DNA of 64,000 nt from CAYMSF01 sp964392985. GTDB lineage: Bacteria; Verrucomicrobiota; Lentisphaeria; Victivallales; Victivallaceae. A program made the translations under genes and the position numbers. Of the stretch, positions 9,946-19,131 are shown one piece after another. The stretch's first letter is position 1, and each line of letters opens with the position of its first letter. The notes below the pieces were generated by a model. That model saw nothing but the letters and a program-made list of their open reading frames with translations, did no database searches and was not told the DNA's origin. The stretch lies in the NCBI GenBank assembly GCA_964392985.1, contig CAYMSF010000008.1, positions 23,124 through 87,123 on the forward strand. The letters run 5' to 3'.

Positions 9946-11306
9946 CCGCATAACGAGCACACTGCCAGCCCGCCCTTTGCCGTTTCTTTAAATTTACTGG
10001 ACATACTCCGACCGGTTTCGCGCATGGCGTCAACCACTTCATCGAAAGATACTTTCTGTTTCCCGGGATCACCGATACAAGCCAGCAGATAAGCATTGTA
10101 AGCAGTGACCGCGCCGACGGCATTGCGTTCAATACACGGTATCTGGACATAACCGCCGACAGGGTCGCAAGTCATACCGAGATGGTGTTCCAAAGCAATT
10201 TCGGCAGCGGACTCAATTGCTGCGGGATTGCCGTTGACATGACTCAACAATACCGCCGCCATGGAAGCGGCAACGCCGATTTCGCCCTGACAGCCGACTT
10301 CAGCGCCGGAAATGCTGGCGTTATGTTTCGCAATAAAAGCAATCGCGCCCGCAATCATCAGCCCCTCAAACAGCAAATTGTCCGGTACTTTCTGATAGTG
10401 ACGCAGATAATAGATAATTCCAGGCAATACTCCCGACGAACCGGAAGTCGGCGCGGTTATTACAAGATGACCGGCGGCATTTTCTTCCGCCACAGCCATT
10501 GAAAAAGCGTTCAACAACGCCATAAACCGGTCAGGATTATCTGCCATATTCATGGCACGGCGATAAAACGCCGGCGCTTTGCGTGCTAGACCAATCGGTC
10601 CGGGCAGAACGCCTTCAGCATGGATTCCGCGCAATACGGCATCTTCCATTACGTTCAAGATATCCAGTAGTTTTGCATTGATTTGTTCCCTGCTGATAGC
10701 GCTGATTACGCATTCATTCTTCATCAGTAGTTCCGGCAGGGTTATATCATATTTTGAGGTCAGCCGCAACAGTCCATTCATGTTTTTATAACGGTATGGC
10801 GGAATTGCTGTTTTGGTTGAAGTTTCGCCGGCGATTTGGATAAAACCGCCACCGACGGAGTAGTAGGTTTTTTTCAGCAACACTTTTTCCTTTGCGAAAA
10901 GGCGGAGCTGCATTGTGTTCTGAAAATCCAGATTTTCAGTGTTTTCATCGAAAACAATATCCGTGGCACGGAATTCTATCTGCTTTCCGGCAATTGAAAC
11001 ATTGTATACTTTACCGGGTTCATCCAGCAAACTGATCAGCAATTTGATATCGCACGTTTCCGGACGTTGTCCCATCAAGCCGGCAAGAATCGCCTTATCT
11101 GTGCCATGACCACGACCGGTGGAAGCCAGAGAACCAAACAGAATAACCTCAATCCGGTCGGCAGATTTAATATCATCAGAATTTAAACCGCCGGCACGTT
11201 CCAAAAAATCTCCGGCGGCGACCATTGGTCCGATAGTATGAGAACTTGACGGTCCCGGACCGATTTTAAAAATATCAAAAATTGATGTACTTATTCCACT
11301 ATCCAT
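9942..11306 (-). CDS. sdaA: L-serine ammonia-lyase (iron-sulfur, single chain)
   Basis: Deaminates L-serine to pyruvate and ammonia. At 454 residues it has the single-chain length, with a beta domain (SIFDIFKIGPGPSSSHT) fused to the alpha domain (TSGSSGVLPG, GCQGEIGVAASMAA). Cysteines in GCQGE, MTCDPVGG and PCIERN are the expected [4Fe-4S] ligands. AAGAG lies about 7 bases before the ATG. It follows mntP by 25 bases and overlaps araC. Serine breakdown next to arginine synthesis genes suggests transcription as one long unit rather than a shared pathway. Confidence 0.95.
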   Translation of the reverse strand: MDSGISTSIFDIFKIGPGPSSSHTIGPMVAAGDFLERAGGLNSDDIKSADRIEVILFGSLASTGRGHGTDKAILAGLMGQRPETCDIKLLISLLDEPGKVYNVSIAGKQIEFRATDIVFDENTENLDFQNTMQLRLFAKEKVLLKKTYYSVGGGFIQIAGETSTKTAIPPYRYKNMNGLLRLTSKYDITLPELLMKNECVISAISREQINAKLLDILNVMEDAVLRGIHAEGVLPGPIGLARKAPAFYRRAMNMADNPDRFMALLNAFSMAVAEENAAGHLVITAPTSGSSGVLPGIIYYLRHYQKVPDNLLFEGLMIAGAIAFIAKHNASISGAEVGCQGEIGVAASMAAVLLSHVNGNPAAIESAAEIALEHHLGMTCDPVGGYVQIPCIERNAVGAVTAYNAYLLACIGDPGKQKVSFDEVVDAMRETGRSMSSKFKETAKGGLAVCSLCG

Positions 11307-11331
11307 AATTCACTCTTATATTGATACGGGC

Positions 11332-11892
11332 TCAACCGCAAAGATGGTCAACGATGATTTTCCCTCCAATAAGAACAATAATCAGACCACCGGCAAATTC
11401 ACATTTTTTCTCAAACAGATGACCGAATCCGCGACCGATATAATTGCCTGCCAGTGTCATCATGAAAGTAATAATCCCCATCATCGTTACCGGAAAAAGC
11501 AATGGCACATTGATAAAGGAAAAAGAGACGCCAACCGCCAGCGCGTCAATACTTGTTGCCAGGGCCAGCAGGGTAAGCATTTTGAGTTGAAACGGATTAT
11601 TATCCTGACCGGCATCATCAGGCTGGAAAGATTCATACATCATTTTACCGCCGACAAAGAGCAACAGCACGAATGCAATCCAGTGATCAACAGATTCAAT
11701 CAGATGTTTGCAGGAGTTGCCACCCAACCAGCCGATAAGCGGCATCAATGTCTGGAAACCGCCGAAAAAAAGCGCCATCAACAGGGCTTGACTGATTTTG
11801 AAACGTTTGAACGCCGCTCCCGCCGAAACAGCAACGGCAAAGGCATCCATCGACACGCCAAGCGAAATCAAAAGTATTGCCCATAATGACAT
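11332..11892 (-). CDS. mntP: MntP-type manganese efflux pump
   Basis: A 186-residue inner-membrane protein with about six hydrophobic helices. The two family repeats carry conserved aspartates in GVSMDAFAVAVSAG and ATSIDALAVGVSF. MntP exports Mn(II). In many bacteria it is controlled by a yybP-ykoY riboswitch, but there is no room for one here: only 26 bases separate it from argF. Expression is therefore probably tied to the arg genes upstream. The Shine-Dalgarno is weak (GGGGG about 12 bases before ATG). Confidence 0.88.
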   Translation of the reverse strand: MSLWAILLISLGVSMDAFAVAVSAGAAFKRFKISQALLMALFFGGFQTLMPLIGWLGGNSCKHLIESVDHWIAFVLLLFVGGKMMYESFQPDDAGQDNNPFQLKMLTLLALATSIDALAVGVSFSFINVPLLFPVTMMGIITFMMTLAGNYIGRGFGHLFEKKCEFAGGLIIVLIGGKIIVDHLCG

Positions 11893-11918
11893 AAACTGAC
11901 ACTGCCCCCGGCTCTATT

Positions 11919-12830
11919 TCATTTTTCGAATAACAGCGCCAGAATAGCCTTTTGGACATGGAGCCGGTTTTCCGCCTGGTCAAAAACGATTGAATTCGGC
12001 GAATCCATTACTTCATCAGTAATTTCCATGCCGCGATGAGCAGGCAGACAGTGGAGAATCTTCACCTGTGGCGAGGCGGCGGCAACCATCTGTCCATTGA
12101 CCTGATAGGGTTGCAACTGCTTGACGCGGTCAGCGGCTTCATCCTCAAAACCCATGCTGACCCAGACGTCAGTATAAATATAGTCAGCGCCAGCGACCGC
12201 TTTCGCCGGATCCGGCTCCCATACGGCAGTGCCGCTGCCACCGGAGGGCCGCGATAAAAATTCAGCGCTGGGTTCAAATCCCGCCGGAGCGGTAATGACC
12301 AGATTGACGCCGGAGAGTTTCGCGGCGGCAATCAATGAATTAGCGACATTGCTGCGGCCGTCACCGCAGAAAACCAGTTTCACGCCGGCAAGTTTCCGGC
12401 TGTATTCGTAAACGGTGAACAAGTCTGCCAGAACCTGGCAGGGATGATATTCGTTCGTCAGCGCATTGATTACGGGAATACCGCTGTATTTAGCAAGTTC
12501 CTCAATCTCTGACTGGCAGTAAGTGCGGATAACGATTGCATGCAGATACCTGCCCAGCACCCGTGCTGTGTCGGCAATAGATTCACCACGTTCGATTTGC
12601 ATTTTGGCCTGGTCCAGATAAAGCGGAAAACCGCCAAGTTCGCTGATTCCCACCTCGAAAGATACCCGGGTCCGGGTCGACGATTTGGCAAAAATCATTC
12701 CGACACTCTTGCCTTGCAAAGGTAAATATCCGGAGCAACCGCGCTCTCGCTTGAGCCTGGCCGATAATGCAAAAATCCGGTCAAGGTCTTCACTCGATAC
12801 ATCTTCAACGGTCAACAAATTCCGAAACAT
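11919..12830 (-). CDS. argF: Ornithine carbamoyltransferase
   Basis: Condenses ornithine and carbamoyl phosphate to citrulline in arginine synthesis. At 303 residues it has family length. The carbamoyl-phosphate loop SSTRTRVSFEVG and the ornithine-binding HCLPAHRG are intact. A good GAGG lies 7 bases before the ATG. It is 36 bases downstream of argD on the same strand, so the two form an arginine unit. The other arg genes are not in the window. Confidence 0.95.
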   Translation of the reverse strand: MFRNLLTVEDVSSEDLDRIFALSARLKRERGCSGYLPLQGKSVGMIFAKSSTRTRVSFEVGISELGGFPLYLDQAKMQIERGESIADTARVLGRYLHAIVIRTYCQSEIEELAKYSGIPVINALTNEYHPCQVLADLFTVYEYSRKLAGVKLVFCGDGRSNVANSLIAAAKLSGVNLVITAPAGFEPSAEFLSRPSGGSGTAVWEPDPAKAVAGADYIYTDVWVSMGFEDEAADRVKQLQPYQVNGQMVAAASPQVKILHCLPAHRGMEITDEVMDSPNSIVFDQAENRLHVQKAILALLFEK

Positions 12831-12866
12831 TTTAACACCTCAAGGTTAGTATAAAATCCGGCCACT

Positions 12867-14057
12867 TCAACCTATCGCGGCAAATTCCCGCTCCATGATT
12901 TCCAGCGCCTGATTAATTTCTGTTTCACCGACGGTAAGCGGTGGCAGCAACCGCAGGACATTCTCACCGGCGGAAAGAATAATCAAACCGTTTTCCAGCA
13001 TCTTTCCAATCATCGCCGCCACGTCACAATTCATCACAATACCAATCATCAAACCGGAACCGCGAACGGCTTGAATACACTTGTATTTTGCCGCCATGCG
13101 ATTCAATGCGGTCATGAGATATTCGCCCTGTTTTTTACAGTTTTCCAATATCTTTTCGTCTTCAAAGGTATCCAGAACCGCAATAGCGGCTGCACATGCC
13201 AACGGAGTTCCACCGAAAGTGCTGGCGTGAGTTCCCGGTACAAGCACTCTGGCATATTCACGTTTGGCCATAAACGCCCCAATCGGATAACCATTGCCCA
13301 GCGCTTTCGCCATTGACAAGACATCCGGCTCCACGCCATACCGCTGAAACGCAAAAAAAGTTCCTGTACGTCCGACACCGCATTGTACTTCATCGAACAT
13401 CAACAAAATATTTTTCGCGGTACATAATTCCCGGACGGACTTGAGATATTCTTTGGTTGCTGGTATGATGCCGCCTTCGCCTTGCACCGGTTCCAGCATT
13501 ACCGCGACAGTTTTGTCGGTAATGGCCTGTTCCAGCGCGGTAATATCATTGAACGGCACCTGGACAAACCCGGGCATATCCGGCGCAAAACCTTTCCTAT
13601 ATTTGCTCCTTCCCGTTGCCGCAAGCGTCGCCAGTGTCCGGCCATGGAATGAATCTGTCATGGTAATTATTTCAAATTTACCTTGTTCCGACCCCCACTT
13701 ACGGGCAAGTTTGATCATGCCTTCATTGGCTTCAGCGCCGCTGTTACAAAAAAAGGTAACGCCGTCAAATCCCTGCCGGGAAAGTTTTTCCGCCAGTAAC
13801 GGTTGCAATTCATTAATATATAAGTTGGAAACGTGCACCAACCGGTCAACCTGTGCCTTGATCGCGGTTGAAACCGCCGGATGACAATGACCAAGGTTGC
13901 AAACACTGATACCGGCGGCGAAATCAAGATACCGCCGTCCTTCGGCAGACCAGACATAAGCACCCTGCCCCTTTGACAGCACAATTTTCGGCGAATAGGT
14001 TTGCATTACATACTGCTGGTAACGTTCCACCGTAGTATTTACTTTTACTTCACTCAT
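12867..14057 (-). CDS. argD: Acetylornithine aminotransferase
   Basis: PLP-dependent transfer of an amino group between N-acetylglutamate semialdehyde and glutamate in arginine synthesis; members may also serve lysine synthesis. The 396 residues match the class III family, with the PLP lysine in MAKALGNGYPIGAF and the pocket motifs SGAEANE, DSFHGRT and FDEVQCGVGRTG. AAGGAT lies about 5 bases before the ATG. It heads a five-gene minus-strand run with small gaps: argF, mntP, sdaA, araC. Confidence 0.93.
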   Translation of the reverse strand: MSEVKVNTTVERYQQYVMQTYSPKIVLSKGQGAYVWSAEGRRYLDFAAGISVCNLGHCHPAVSTAIKAQVDRLVHVSNLYINELQPLLAEKLSRQGFDGVTFFCNSGAEANEGMIKLARKWGSEQGKFEIITMTDSFHGRTLATLAATGRSKYRKGFAPDMPGFVQVPFNDITALEQAITDKTVAVMLEPVQGEGGIIPATKEYLKSVRELCTAKNILLMFDEVQCGVGRTGTFFAFQRYGVEPDVLSMAKALGNGYPIGAFMAKREYARVLVPGTHASTFGGTPLACAAAIAVLDTFEDEKILENCKKQGEYLMTALNRMAAKYKCIQAVRGSGLMIGIVMNCDVAAMIGKMLENGLIILSAGENVLRLLPPLTVGETEINQALEIMEREFAAIG

Positions 14058-14414
14058 TTTATATCCTTAAACTTTTCCCGGCTTTTTTATTGAATTACCG
14101 GTATAAACTGAAAAAATTCGAAAAAGAAAGGTTAATCTACAACACATTCTTGCAAAAAGCAAAATTTTCCCAAAAAAATTATATCACATATAAAATGGCA
14201 TACCCGGAATATCACCGGGCGTTGCGCCTGACGCGACACAAAGATAAAAGAGAAATGAAAAACAAATGCAAAAATTTAAAGTTTTCACCGTAAATAACTT
14301 GCATGCAGAAAAAATCACTTTATCTTTTCTATTACAGTTTAACTGAATTATTGATGACGCCATTCCTATACTGCGGGCGGACAAGAGCAAAAACAACTTA
14401 AACAGGATTAAAAA
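14058..14414. other. 357-bp AT-rich divergent intergenic region
   Basis: Lies between the argD start (minus) and the isomerase start (plus), so it should carry both promoters. A small hairpin CCCGG-AATATCA-CCGGG sits at 14203-14219. TATACT at 14367-14372 could be a -10 for the plus-strand gene, but its -35 (TGAATT) is poor. The short ORFs here have no ribosome-binding site and no protein-like composition. Confidence 0.6.
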
Positions 14415-15179
14415 ATGTTAAAAAACGGGTTGGTATCAATATCGTTCCGGAATCTTTCTCCTGAAAAAATTGTTGAAATGTGCATGAAATCCCGTTTGGA
14501 CGGTATTGAATGGGGTGGCGACATCCACGTCCCGCATGGCAATATCGCGGTTGCGGAAAAAGTTGGTGGTATGACCGCGGATTCCGGTATGGCGGTCGCG
14601 GCCTATGGTTCATATTACCGCGCCGGAGTAAGTGAAGATGCCGGTTTAAGTTTCAATCAGGTATTGACTTCAGCCAGACATCTCGGTGCACCGACAATCA
14701 GGGTCTGGGCCGGCAATAAAGGTTCTGATGCCGTCACCAAAGAGGAACGAAAGTCAATTGTTGCCGATTTGAAACGAATTACTAAAATGGCATTTGATTC
14801 AAATATCACCATCAGTCTTGAGTTTCATGGCGGCACGCTGACCGATACCAACGACTCAACCTTCGAACTCCGCAATGAATTAGGCGATGCCGGCACAATG
14901 TTCTACTGGCAGCCACCAGTCAACAAACCCGTAAAATATTGTCTGGAAGGACTGAAAGGCGTGTTACCGGTACTATCTAACATTCACGCATTTCACTGGA
15001 CCCCGGAACGTCGTCCGCTGGTTGAGGGGATTGAAAATTGGAAGCAGTATCTGGAACTGGCATCTTCGGACGGCAAAGACCGTTTTGTGATGCTCGAATT
15101 TTTTCTGGGTGATTTTGAAGCCCAATTCTATGCGGACGCGGCGATTCTCAAAGAGTTGACTGGTCGCTTTGATATGTAA
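14415..15179 (+). CDS. Sugar phosphate isomerase/epimerase-like TIM barrel
   Basis: The 254 residues fit the xylose-isomerase-like / AP endonuclease 2 barrel. Candidate metal ligands lie at strand ends: Glu in GIEWGGDIH, Glu and His in SLEFHGG, His in NIHAFHWTPE and Glu in MLEFFLG. Family members isomerise or epimerise keto-sugars or inositols, and the substrate is not predictable. AGGAT lies 8 bases before the ATG. There is no signal peptide. It leads a plus-strand group with two unknown membrane proteins 36 and 54 bases apart. Confidence 0.8.
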   Translation: MLKNGLVSISFRNLSPEKIVEMCMKSRLDGIEWGGDIHVPHGNIAVAEKVGGMTADSGMAVAAYGSYYRAGVSEDAGLSFNQVLTSARHLGAPTIRVWAGNKGSDAVTKEERKSIVADLKRITKMAFDSNITISLEFHGGTLTDTNDSTFELRNELGDAGTMFYWQPPVNKPVKYCLEGLKGVLPVLSNIHAFHWTPERRPLVEGIENWKQYLELASSDGKDRFVMLEFFLGDFEAQFYADAAILKELTGRFDM

Positions 15180-15215
15180 GGCGACGGTAATTAATAAACG
15201 AAAAGCGAGGTGATG

Positions 15216-16025
15216 ATGTCTGAATTCTCCAAAAAATCCGAATCATATCATATCAGTGGCATCAAAGACGGTTCCGGTAGAAACGGTTGTATGTTTTATC
15301 TGTTTCTGCTCGGGTTGGCTGTCATAACTGCCGCGGCAATAATATTGTATCAAATGGTAAGCATTCCCAAAAACACCGCCAAAAGCCTGGTAGAAACTCT
15401 TCGCGGTGAAACTAAAATTACTGAAAAAATCGCCACTGAATTCTCAAAAATCACCGGCAGACAGGATTTGCTGTTGTGCACCGAAAATGAAACCTTGTCG
15501 GATTTCAAAACGATTGAACGCACTGTCGCGACAATCACCAGCAAAGCCTACTTTGCGGTACGCGTTCCGGTTGAATACAACTACCTCATACCGCTTAATG
15601 AACGGCAAAACTGGAATTTTGAATGCAAATCAGGCACCCTTGAGATAACAGCTCCGTCAATAAAATTCCTCGACCCGAATATTAAATGGCTTGATTCTGA
15701 ACAATTCATCTACGGCGGTGTTTTGATTGACAGCAGCAAGGCGATGGATGAAATGAAAGAGAAGTTGTCAACAATCGCCAAACGTAACGCAACTAGAAAA
15801 GCCAATTCAGAAACCATCCGGCAGGCGGCAAGGATGAGTATTGCAAAGTTCTTTAATGAATGGCTGTCCGGCAAGATAAGACGGGAATACCAGTTGCAGA
15901 ATATTGCAATCAAATTCAAAGGTGAACCGGACTTTCCGGCGGTAAAGTTCGTCTTGTCATCCGCACCGCAAGCACCGGCAGTTTTTCCATCACCTGTCGT
16001 CAAAGAAAAAATTATTGGACAATAG
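15216..16025 (+). CDS. Membrane-anchored protein of unknown function (DUF4230-like)
   Basis: About 269 residues. GAGG (15207-15210) lies 5 bases before ATG 15216; ATG 15213 and GTG 15210 are less likely starts. One transmembrane helix near residues 25-45 (MFYLFLLGLAVITAAAIILY) anchors a soluble part. The motif RVPVEYNYLIPL followed by a predicted beta strand and TLEITAPSIKF, then a long helical tail, recalls DUF4230 proteins; this is a resemblance only. It has a Pro/Ala-rich C-terminus. Function unknown. Confidence 0.7.
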   Translation: MSEFSKKSESYHISGIKDGSGRNGCMFYLFLLGLAVITAAAIILYQMVSIPKNTAKSLVETLRGETKITEKIATEFSKITGRQDLLLCTENETLSDFKTIERTVATITSKAYFAVRVPVEYNYLIPLNERQNWNFECKSGTLEITAPSIKFLDPNIKWLDSEQFIYGGVLIDSSKAMDEMKEKLSTIAKRNATRKANSETIRQAARMSIAKFFNEWLSGKIRREYQLQNIAIKFKGEPDFPAVKFVLSSAPQAPAVFPSPVVKEKIIGQ

Positions 16026-16079
16026 TTCCAATTGGCATAAACCGGAAACAGGTTTGTGAATGTTTTTACCGGAGTATAA

Positions 16080-16436
16080 ATGCAGAAACTGTTGCAGACA
16101 CTTGGACTTGATCCGCTGGTGGCATTCACCGTCGTTGCGATTGACGCTATGTTGTTCGTTCCGGATGCCAGCGGAGCGGGATGGTTCATCTCGCTGATGG
16201 TGGCAATACTTCTCGTCATTCCGGTAATCATCATGCAGCGATTTTCGTATCATGACACCTGGCGGATTGCATTGGCAAAGGGCATCATCATCGGAATACT
16301 CACCGCCATTCCAAGCCCGCTTCCATCTATCGCCACTGCCGCATTCGGCATTGCCGGACTTATCTCGTTATTGCGCGAGGGTGGAATCAAACGCCTTATT
16401 CCAAGCGAACAAAACTTCAGGCAGGAAAAACCCTAA
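16080..16436 (+). CDS. Small integral membrane protein, unknown
   Basis: 118 residues with about three hydrophobic helices (LVAFTVVAIDAMLFV, WFISLMVAILLVIPVI, IIIGILTAIPSPLPSIATAAFG). GGAG lies 5 bases before the ATG. I do not recognise the family. It follows the anchored protein by 54 bases and is likely co-transcribed with it. It ends 9 bases from the convergent rrf2-type gene; a short imperfect hairpin with a GATTACGTAATC core (16449-16460) spans the junction but has no T tract. Confidence 0.7.
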   Translation: MQKLLQTLGLDPLVAFTVVAIDAMLFVPDASGAGWFISLMVAILLVIPVIIMQRFSYHDTWRIALAKGIIIGILTAIPSPLPSIATAAFGIAGLISLLREGGIKRLIPSEQNFRQEKP

Positions 16437-16445
16437 CAACAGGTA

Positions 16446-16877
16446 TCAGATTACGTAATCCGGTTCCTGTTTATTCATATCAATAACTTTTCGTAAAGAG
16501 AATTTTGCCATTTCCCGGCGAAAGATTGTTGAAATATTGCGCCATACTTTAGTGGCGCGGCAGGAACGCATCTGCGGACAAGGCACGTCGTTCTGCTCAC
16601 AATCAACCAACGTCAATTTGCCTTCAAACAGTTCAACAACGTCAAGAATGGTAATAGTTTCCGGCGGCTTTGCGAGAAAATAACCGCCATTGCAACCGCG
16701 TTCGGTACGCACCAGTTTAGCCTCTTTCAGCTTAATCATTATCTGTTCCAGATATGCTTCAGTGAATTTCTGCTCCTGCGCGATATCTTTCCCCTTCAGC
16801 GCGACATTTTCGCCATAATGTTCGCCGAGTTGAATCAATATGCGTAAGCCATACCGGGTTTTAGTTGAAAAATTCAT
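16446..16877 (-). CDS. Rrf2-family regulator with iron-sulfur cysteines
   Basis: 143 residues with an N-terminal winged helix (MNFSTKTRYGLRILIQL to TERGCNGGYFLAKP). Three cysteines follow in the arrangement C-x6-C-x5-C (CEQNDVPCPQMRSC), close to the IscR/NsrR cluster-binding site. It should sense [Fe-S] state, iron or NO. AGG lies about 6 bases before the ATG. It stands alone on the minus strand, with no isc, suf or nitrosative-stress genes beside it, so the targets are unknown. A consensus promoter and a short palindrome lie upstream. Confidence 0.88.
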   Translation of the reverse strand: MNFSTKTRYGLRILIQLGEHYGENVALKGKDIAQEQKFTEAYLEQIMIKLKEAKLVRTERGCNGGYFLAKPPETITILDVVELFEGKLTLVDCEQNDVPCPQMRSCRATKVWRNISTIFRREMAKFSLRKVIDMNKQEPDYVI

Positions 16878-16889
16878 TATCCACCTGTT

Positions 16890-16903
16890 TGTAAATGTTT
16901 ACA
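16890..16903. promoter_or_regulatory. Palindrome in the leader of the rrf2-type gene
   Basis: TGTAAA-TG-TTTACA, a perfect 6-bp inverted repeat 13 bases upstream of the ATG. It could be an autoregulatory operator, although it lies downstream of the predicted transcription start. Confidence 0.35.
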
Positions 16904-16955
16904 CATCCATGTTGAATTTGCCCGAACAGACAAACTGTAACACTACATATTATAT

Positions 16956-16984
16956 AGTATAACCGCAATATCCAACCGTGTCAA
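16956..16984 (-). promoter_or_regulatory. Consensus sigma-70 promoter for the rrf2-type gene
   Basis: On the minus strand TTGACA (16979-16984), a 17-base spacer and TATACT (16956-16961): near-consensus with ideal spacing. The predicted start lies about 70 bases before the ATG. Confidence 0.75.
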
Positions 16985-17118
16985 CAAGGGAAAAGAGAAT
17001 CTATACATTTTTGATAGGATATTGTTATTATAAGAGTATTACGTCGAAAATCTGTGCAGGCGAATTTCTCAACGTCCCAAACGTTCAGCAATCTACCAGT
17101 TGCGAAGATTTAATATTG

Positions 17119-18120
17119 CTATTTCCGCCAGGGCAGTTCGAACCTTCCGGATTCATAGAGGCAGTTTAACGCGACGGCTGCACCGGCATAGGAAGCGAGC
17201 TCATGTTTCAGTCCGCATGGAACGATTTCACAAACACTCAACGGCTGTTCCCAGCAGAAACGCGGCAGATATCTTTTTACCGGTTCAAAGAACAGATCGC
17301 CGGTAGACCAGGCAATTGTTCCAAGAATGATTTTTTCCGGGTTGAGGGTATTGATGAGAACGCCGAAGGCCTGAGCGTTGCGCAGACACATTTCGTCCCA
17401 GAGTTTAACGGCGTAGTTGTCGCCGGCTTTAACCGCCTTTACCAGCGCCACAACATCAACATCGGTAATTTTGCCACCGGCGAATTGAATAATCGGATGA
17501 TTTGGCTGTCCTGCGAGTTCAAGCTGCATCCGTTGTGCCAGGGCGCGACCACCGCAGAATACTTCATAGCATCCGCGCAACCCGCAATTGCATTGCGGTC
17601 CGTTAATGTCGAGAACCACATGACCAATCTCGCCGGCATAGAAATTCTGTCCTTGAATAAGATGCCCGTTGGCAACAATGCCGCCACCGACACCGGTACT
17701 CATCGTCAAATAAATAATATTTTTGCCACCGATTCCGGCGCCGTAAAACCATTCTGCCAGAACGCCGGCATTCGCATCATTATCAAAGAACCCTTCAATG
17801 CCAAGCGCATCGGAAAGATATTTTTTGATATGGACGTTGCGCCAGTGCGGGTTGTTCGGCGGCGAAACAATAATGCCGTTAGGAACATCCGACGGAGAAG
17901 GCGAAGAGATGCCGATGCCTTTAACCATGTCGTTAGTAAATCCGGCGGCGCTAATCAATTTCTGACCGATTTCCGCCAGGAGGGGTAATACCACCGCGGG
18001 GTCAGTGTCTTTGTTGTCCAGACGTTCAGAGCCATAGATTTTGCCGTCGCTTGAACATAGACCGATACCGATTTTAGTGCCACCGATATCATAACCGAGT
18101 ACAGGAAATATTTCAGACAT
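17119..18120 (-). CDS. ROK-family sugar kinase (glucokinase-like)
   Basis: 333 residues. The phosphate-binding loop GYDIGGTKIGIGL opens the protein. The catalytic Asp is in FDNDANAGVLAEW, the ROK signature is in GEIGHVVLD, and the zinc site CNCGLRGCYE is intact. There is no helix-turn-helix extension, so this is an enzyme, probably ATP-dependent glucokinase or another hexose/N-acylhexosamine kinase; ROK specificity is hard to predict. AAGGAAGGA lies just before the ATG. It is monocistronic and divergent from exbB, with a perfect 20-bp palindrome between them. Confidence 0.88.
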   Translation of the reverse strand: MSEIFPVLGYDIGGTKIGIGLCSSDGKIYGSERLDNKDTDPAVVLPLLAEIGQKLISAAGFTNDMVKGIGISSPSPSDVPNGIIVSPPNNPHWRNVHIKKYLSDALGIEGFFDNDANAGVLAEWFYGAGIGGKNIIYLTMSTGVGGGIVANGHLIQGQNFYAGEIGHVVLDINGPQCNCGLRGCYEVFCGGRALAQRMQLELAGQPNHPIIQFAGGKITDVDVVALVKAVKAGDNYAVKLWDEMCLRNAQAFGVLINTLNPEKIILGTIAWSTGDLFFEPVKRYLPRFCWEQPLSVCEIVPCGLKHELASYAGAAVALNCLYESGRFELPWRK

Positions 18121-18231
18121 TTATCCTTCCTTGCGCCAGAAGCGCGATACACACAGAGTTGCCGCAGAATCAACGGCGTCAACATCCGGTTATTTTCTTT
18201 ATAAATTTTATATTTGGAACTATTTATTTTA

Positions 18232-18251
18232 TAATATAGCCTGCTATATTA
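18232..18251. promoter_or_regulatory. 20-bp palindrome in the glucokinase/exbB intergenic region
   Basis: TAATATAGC-CT-GCTATATTA, perfect 9-bp arms. It lies between divergent genes in an AT-rich promoter region and is a plausible operator. The binding protein is unknown. Confidence 0.45.
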
Positions 18252-18367
18252 AAATATTAAAGTTACGAACGGTAATTTTGCTTTTCCGGTTATTTGCCGG
18301 TTAGCGTTTTTTTGCTGAATAATCAGCTATATAGATTAAGTAATAATATTATTTTCTGGAGGATTTT

Positions 18368-19114
18368 ATGTTAATCTGCGGGTTTCCGACCTTGGCCTCT
18401 GCATCCGGACTGACTTATGCCTTTAACCACAGCGATTTTGTCGGACAAATGTTCGTGATACTGCTACTGGTCAGTTCTGTATTCACCTGGACCATCATGA
18501 TTGAGCGCGGTCTGTTCATTTTTCGCGCTAAAAAATTGTCAATGATTTTCATGCAGAGCTTGAAACGGAAACGCCACCTGCCCGATATATACCGGGAAAG
18601 CCGCGACAATCCCTGCCCGCTTGCCATCGTCTATAAAACCGGCATGGATAAACTGCTCGAATTTTACTCCATCCCCTCAGAACAACTCCTGTCATATCCG
18701 GAACAATACCAGTACAAAAAACTGAGCGACATTCAGAAAGAGGCAGTCCGCATCGCCATGGAACGCGAAGTATCATACCAGATTGAAGATTTGGAACGGC
18801 GTGTCGGTATGCTGGCCACCGTCGTCAGCGCAAGCCCGTTCCTCGGTCTGCTCGGAACCGTCTGGGGAATCATGGTGGCATTCTGCGGTATCGCTGCTCA
18901 AGGTCGCGCTGAAATCGGCGCACTCGCACCCGGGATAAGCGGCGCGTTGTTGACTACCGTTGTCGCTCTGGTCGTGGCAATCCCGTCACTTATCGGCTAC
19001 AACCTGATTACCGCCAATATCAGAAATGTCATCGTCCACATGGATAACTTCACCGAAGAATTCATGGCCAGGGTTAATCTGGAACAGTTAGAAGTTGACA
19101 AGAACGAACGCTGA
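18368..19114 (+). CDS. exbB: MotA/TolQ/ExbB proton channel subunit
   Basis: 248 residues with three transmembrane helices: one near residues 22-44 and a pair at about 150-200 with the family core SPFLGLLGTVWGIMVAF and GALLTTVVALVVAIPS. With ExbD it forms the proton-driven motor that energises TonB at the outer membrane. GGAGG lies 5 bases before the ATG. It is followed by exbD after 17 bases. TolQ is the alternative name, but the small single ExbD and TonB-like third gene favour ExbB. Confidence 0.9.
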   Translation: MLICGFPTLASASGLTYAFNHSDFVGQMFVILLLVSSVFTWTIMIERGLFIFRAKKLSMIFMQSLKRKRHLPDIYRESRDNPCPLAIVYKTGMDKLLEFYSIPSEQLLSYPEQYQYKKLSDIQKEAVRIAMEREVSYQIEDLERRVGMLATVVSASPFLGLLGTVWGIMVAFCGIAAQGRAEIGALAPGISGALLTTVVALVVAIPSLIGYNLITANIRNVIVHMDNFTEEFMARVNLEQLEVDKNER

Positions 19115-19131
19115 GGCGGGGAGAATTTTTG

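Noticed and set aside
11344..11886. 180-codon plus-strand frame antisense to mntP
   Set aside because: Shadow of a well-supported membrane-protein gene; charged, repetitive composition and no start signal.
14203..14219. CCCGG/CCGGG hairpin as terminator
   Set aside because: 5-bp stem and no T tract on either strand.
17203..17988. 261-codon plus-strand frame antisense to the ROK kinase
   Set aside because: The minus-strand kinase has all family motifs; the antisense frame has none.
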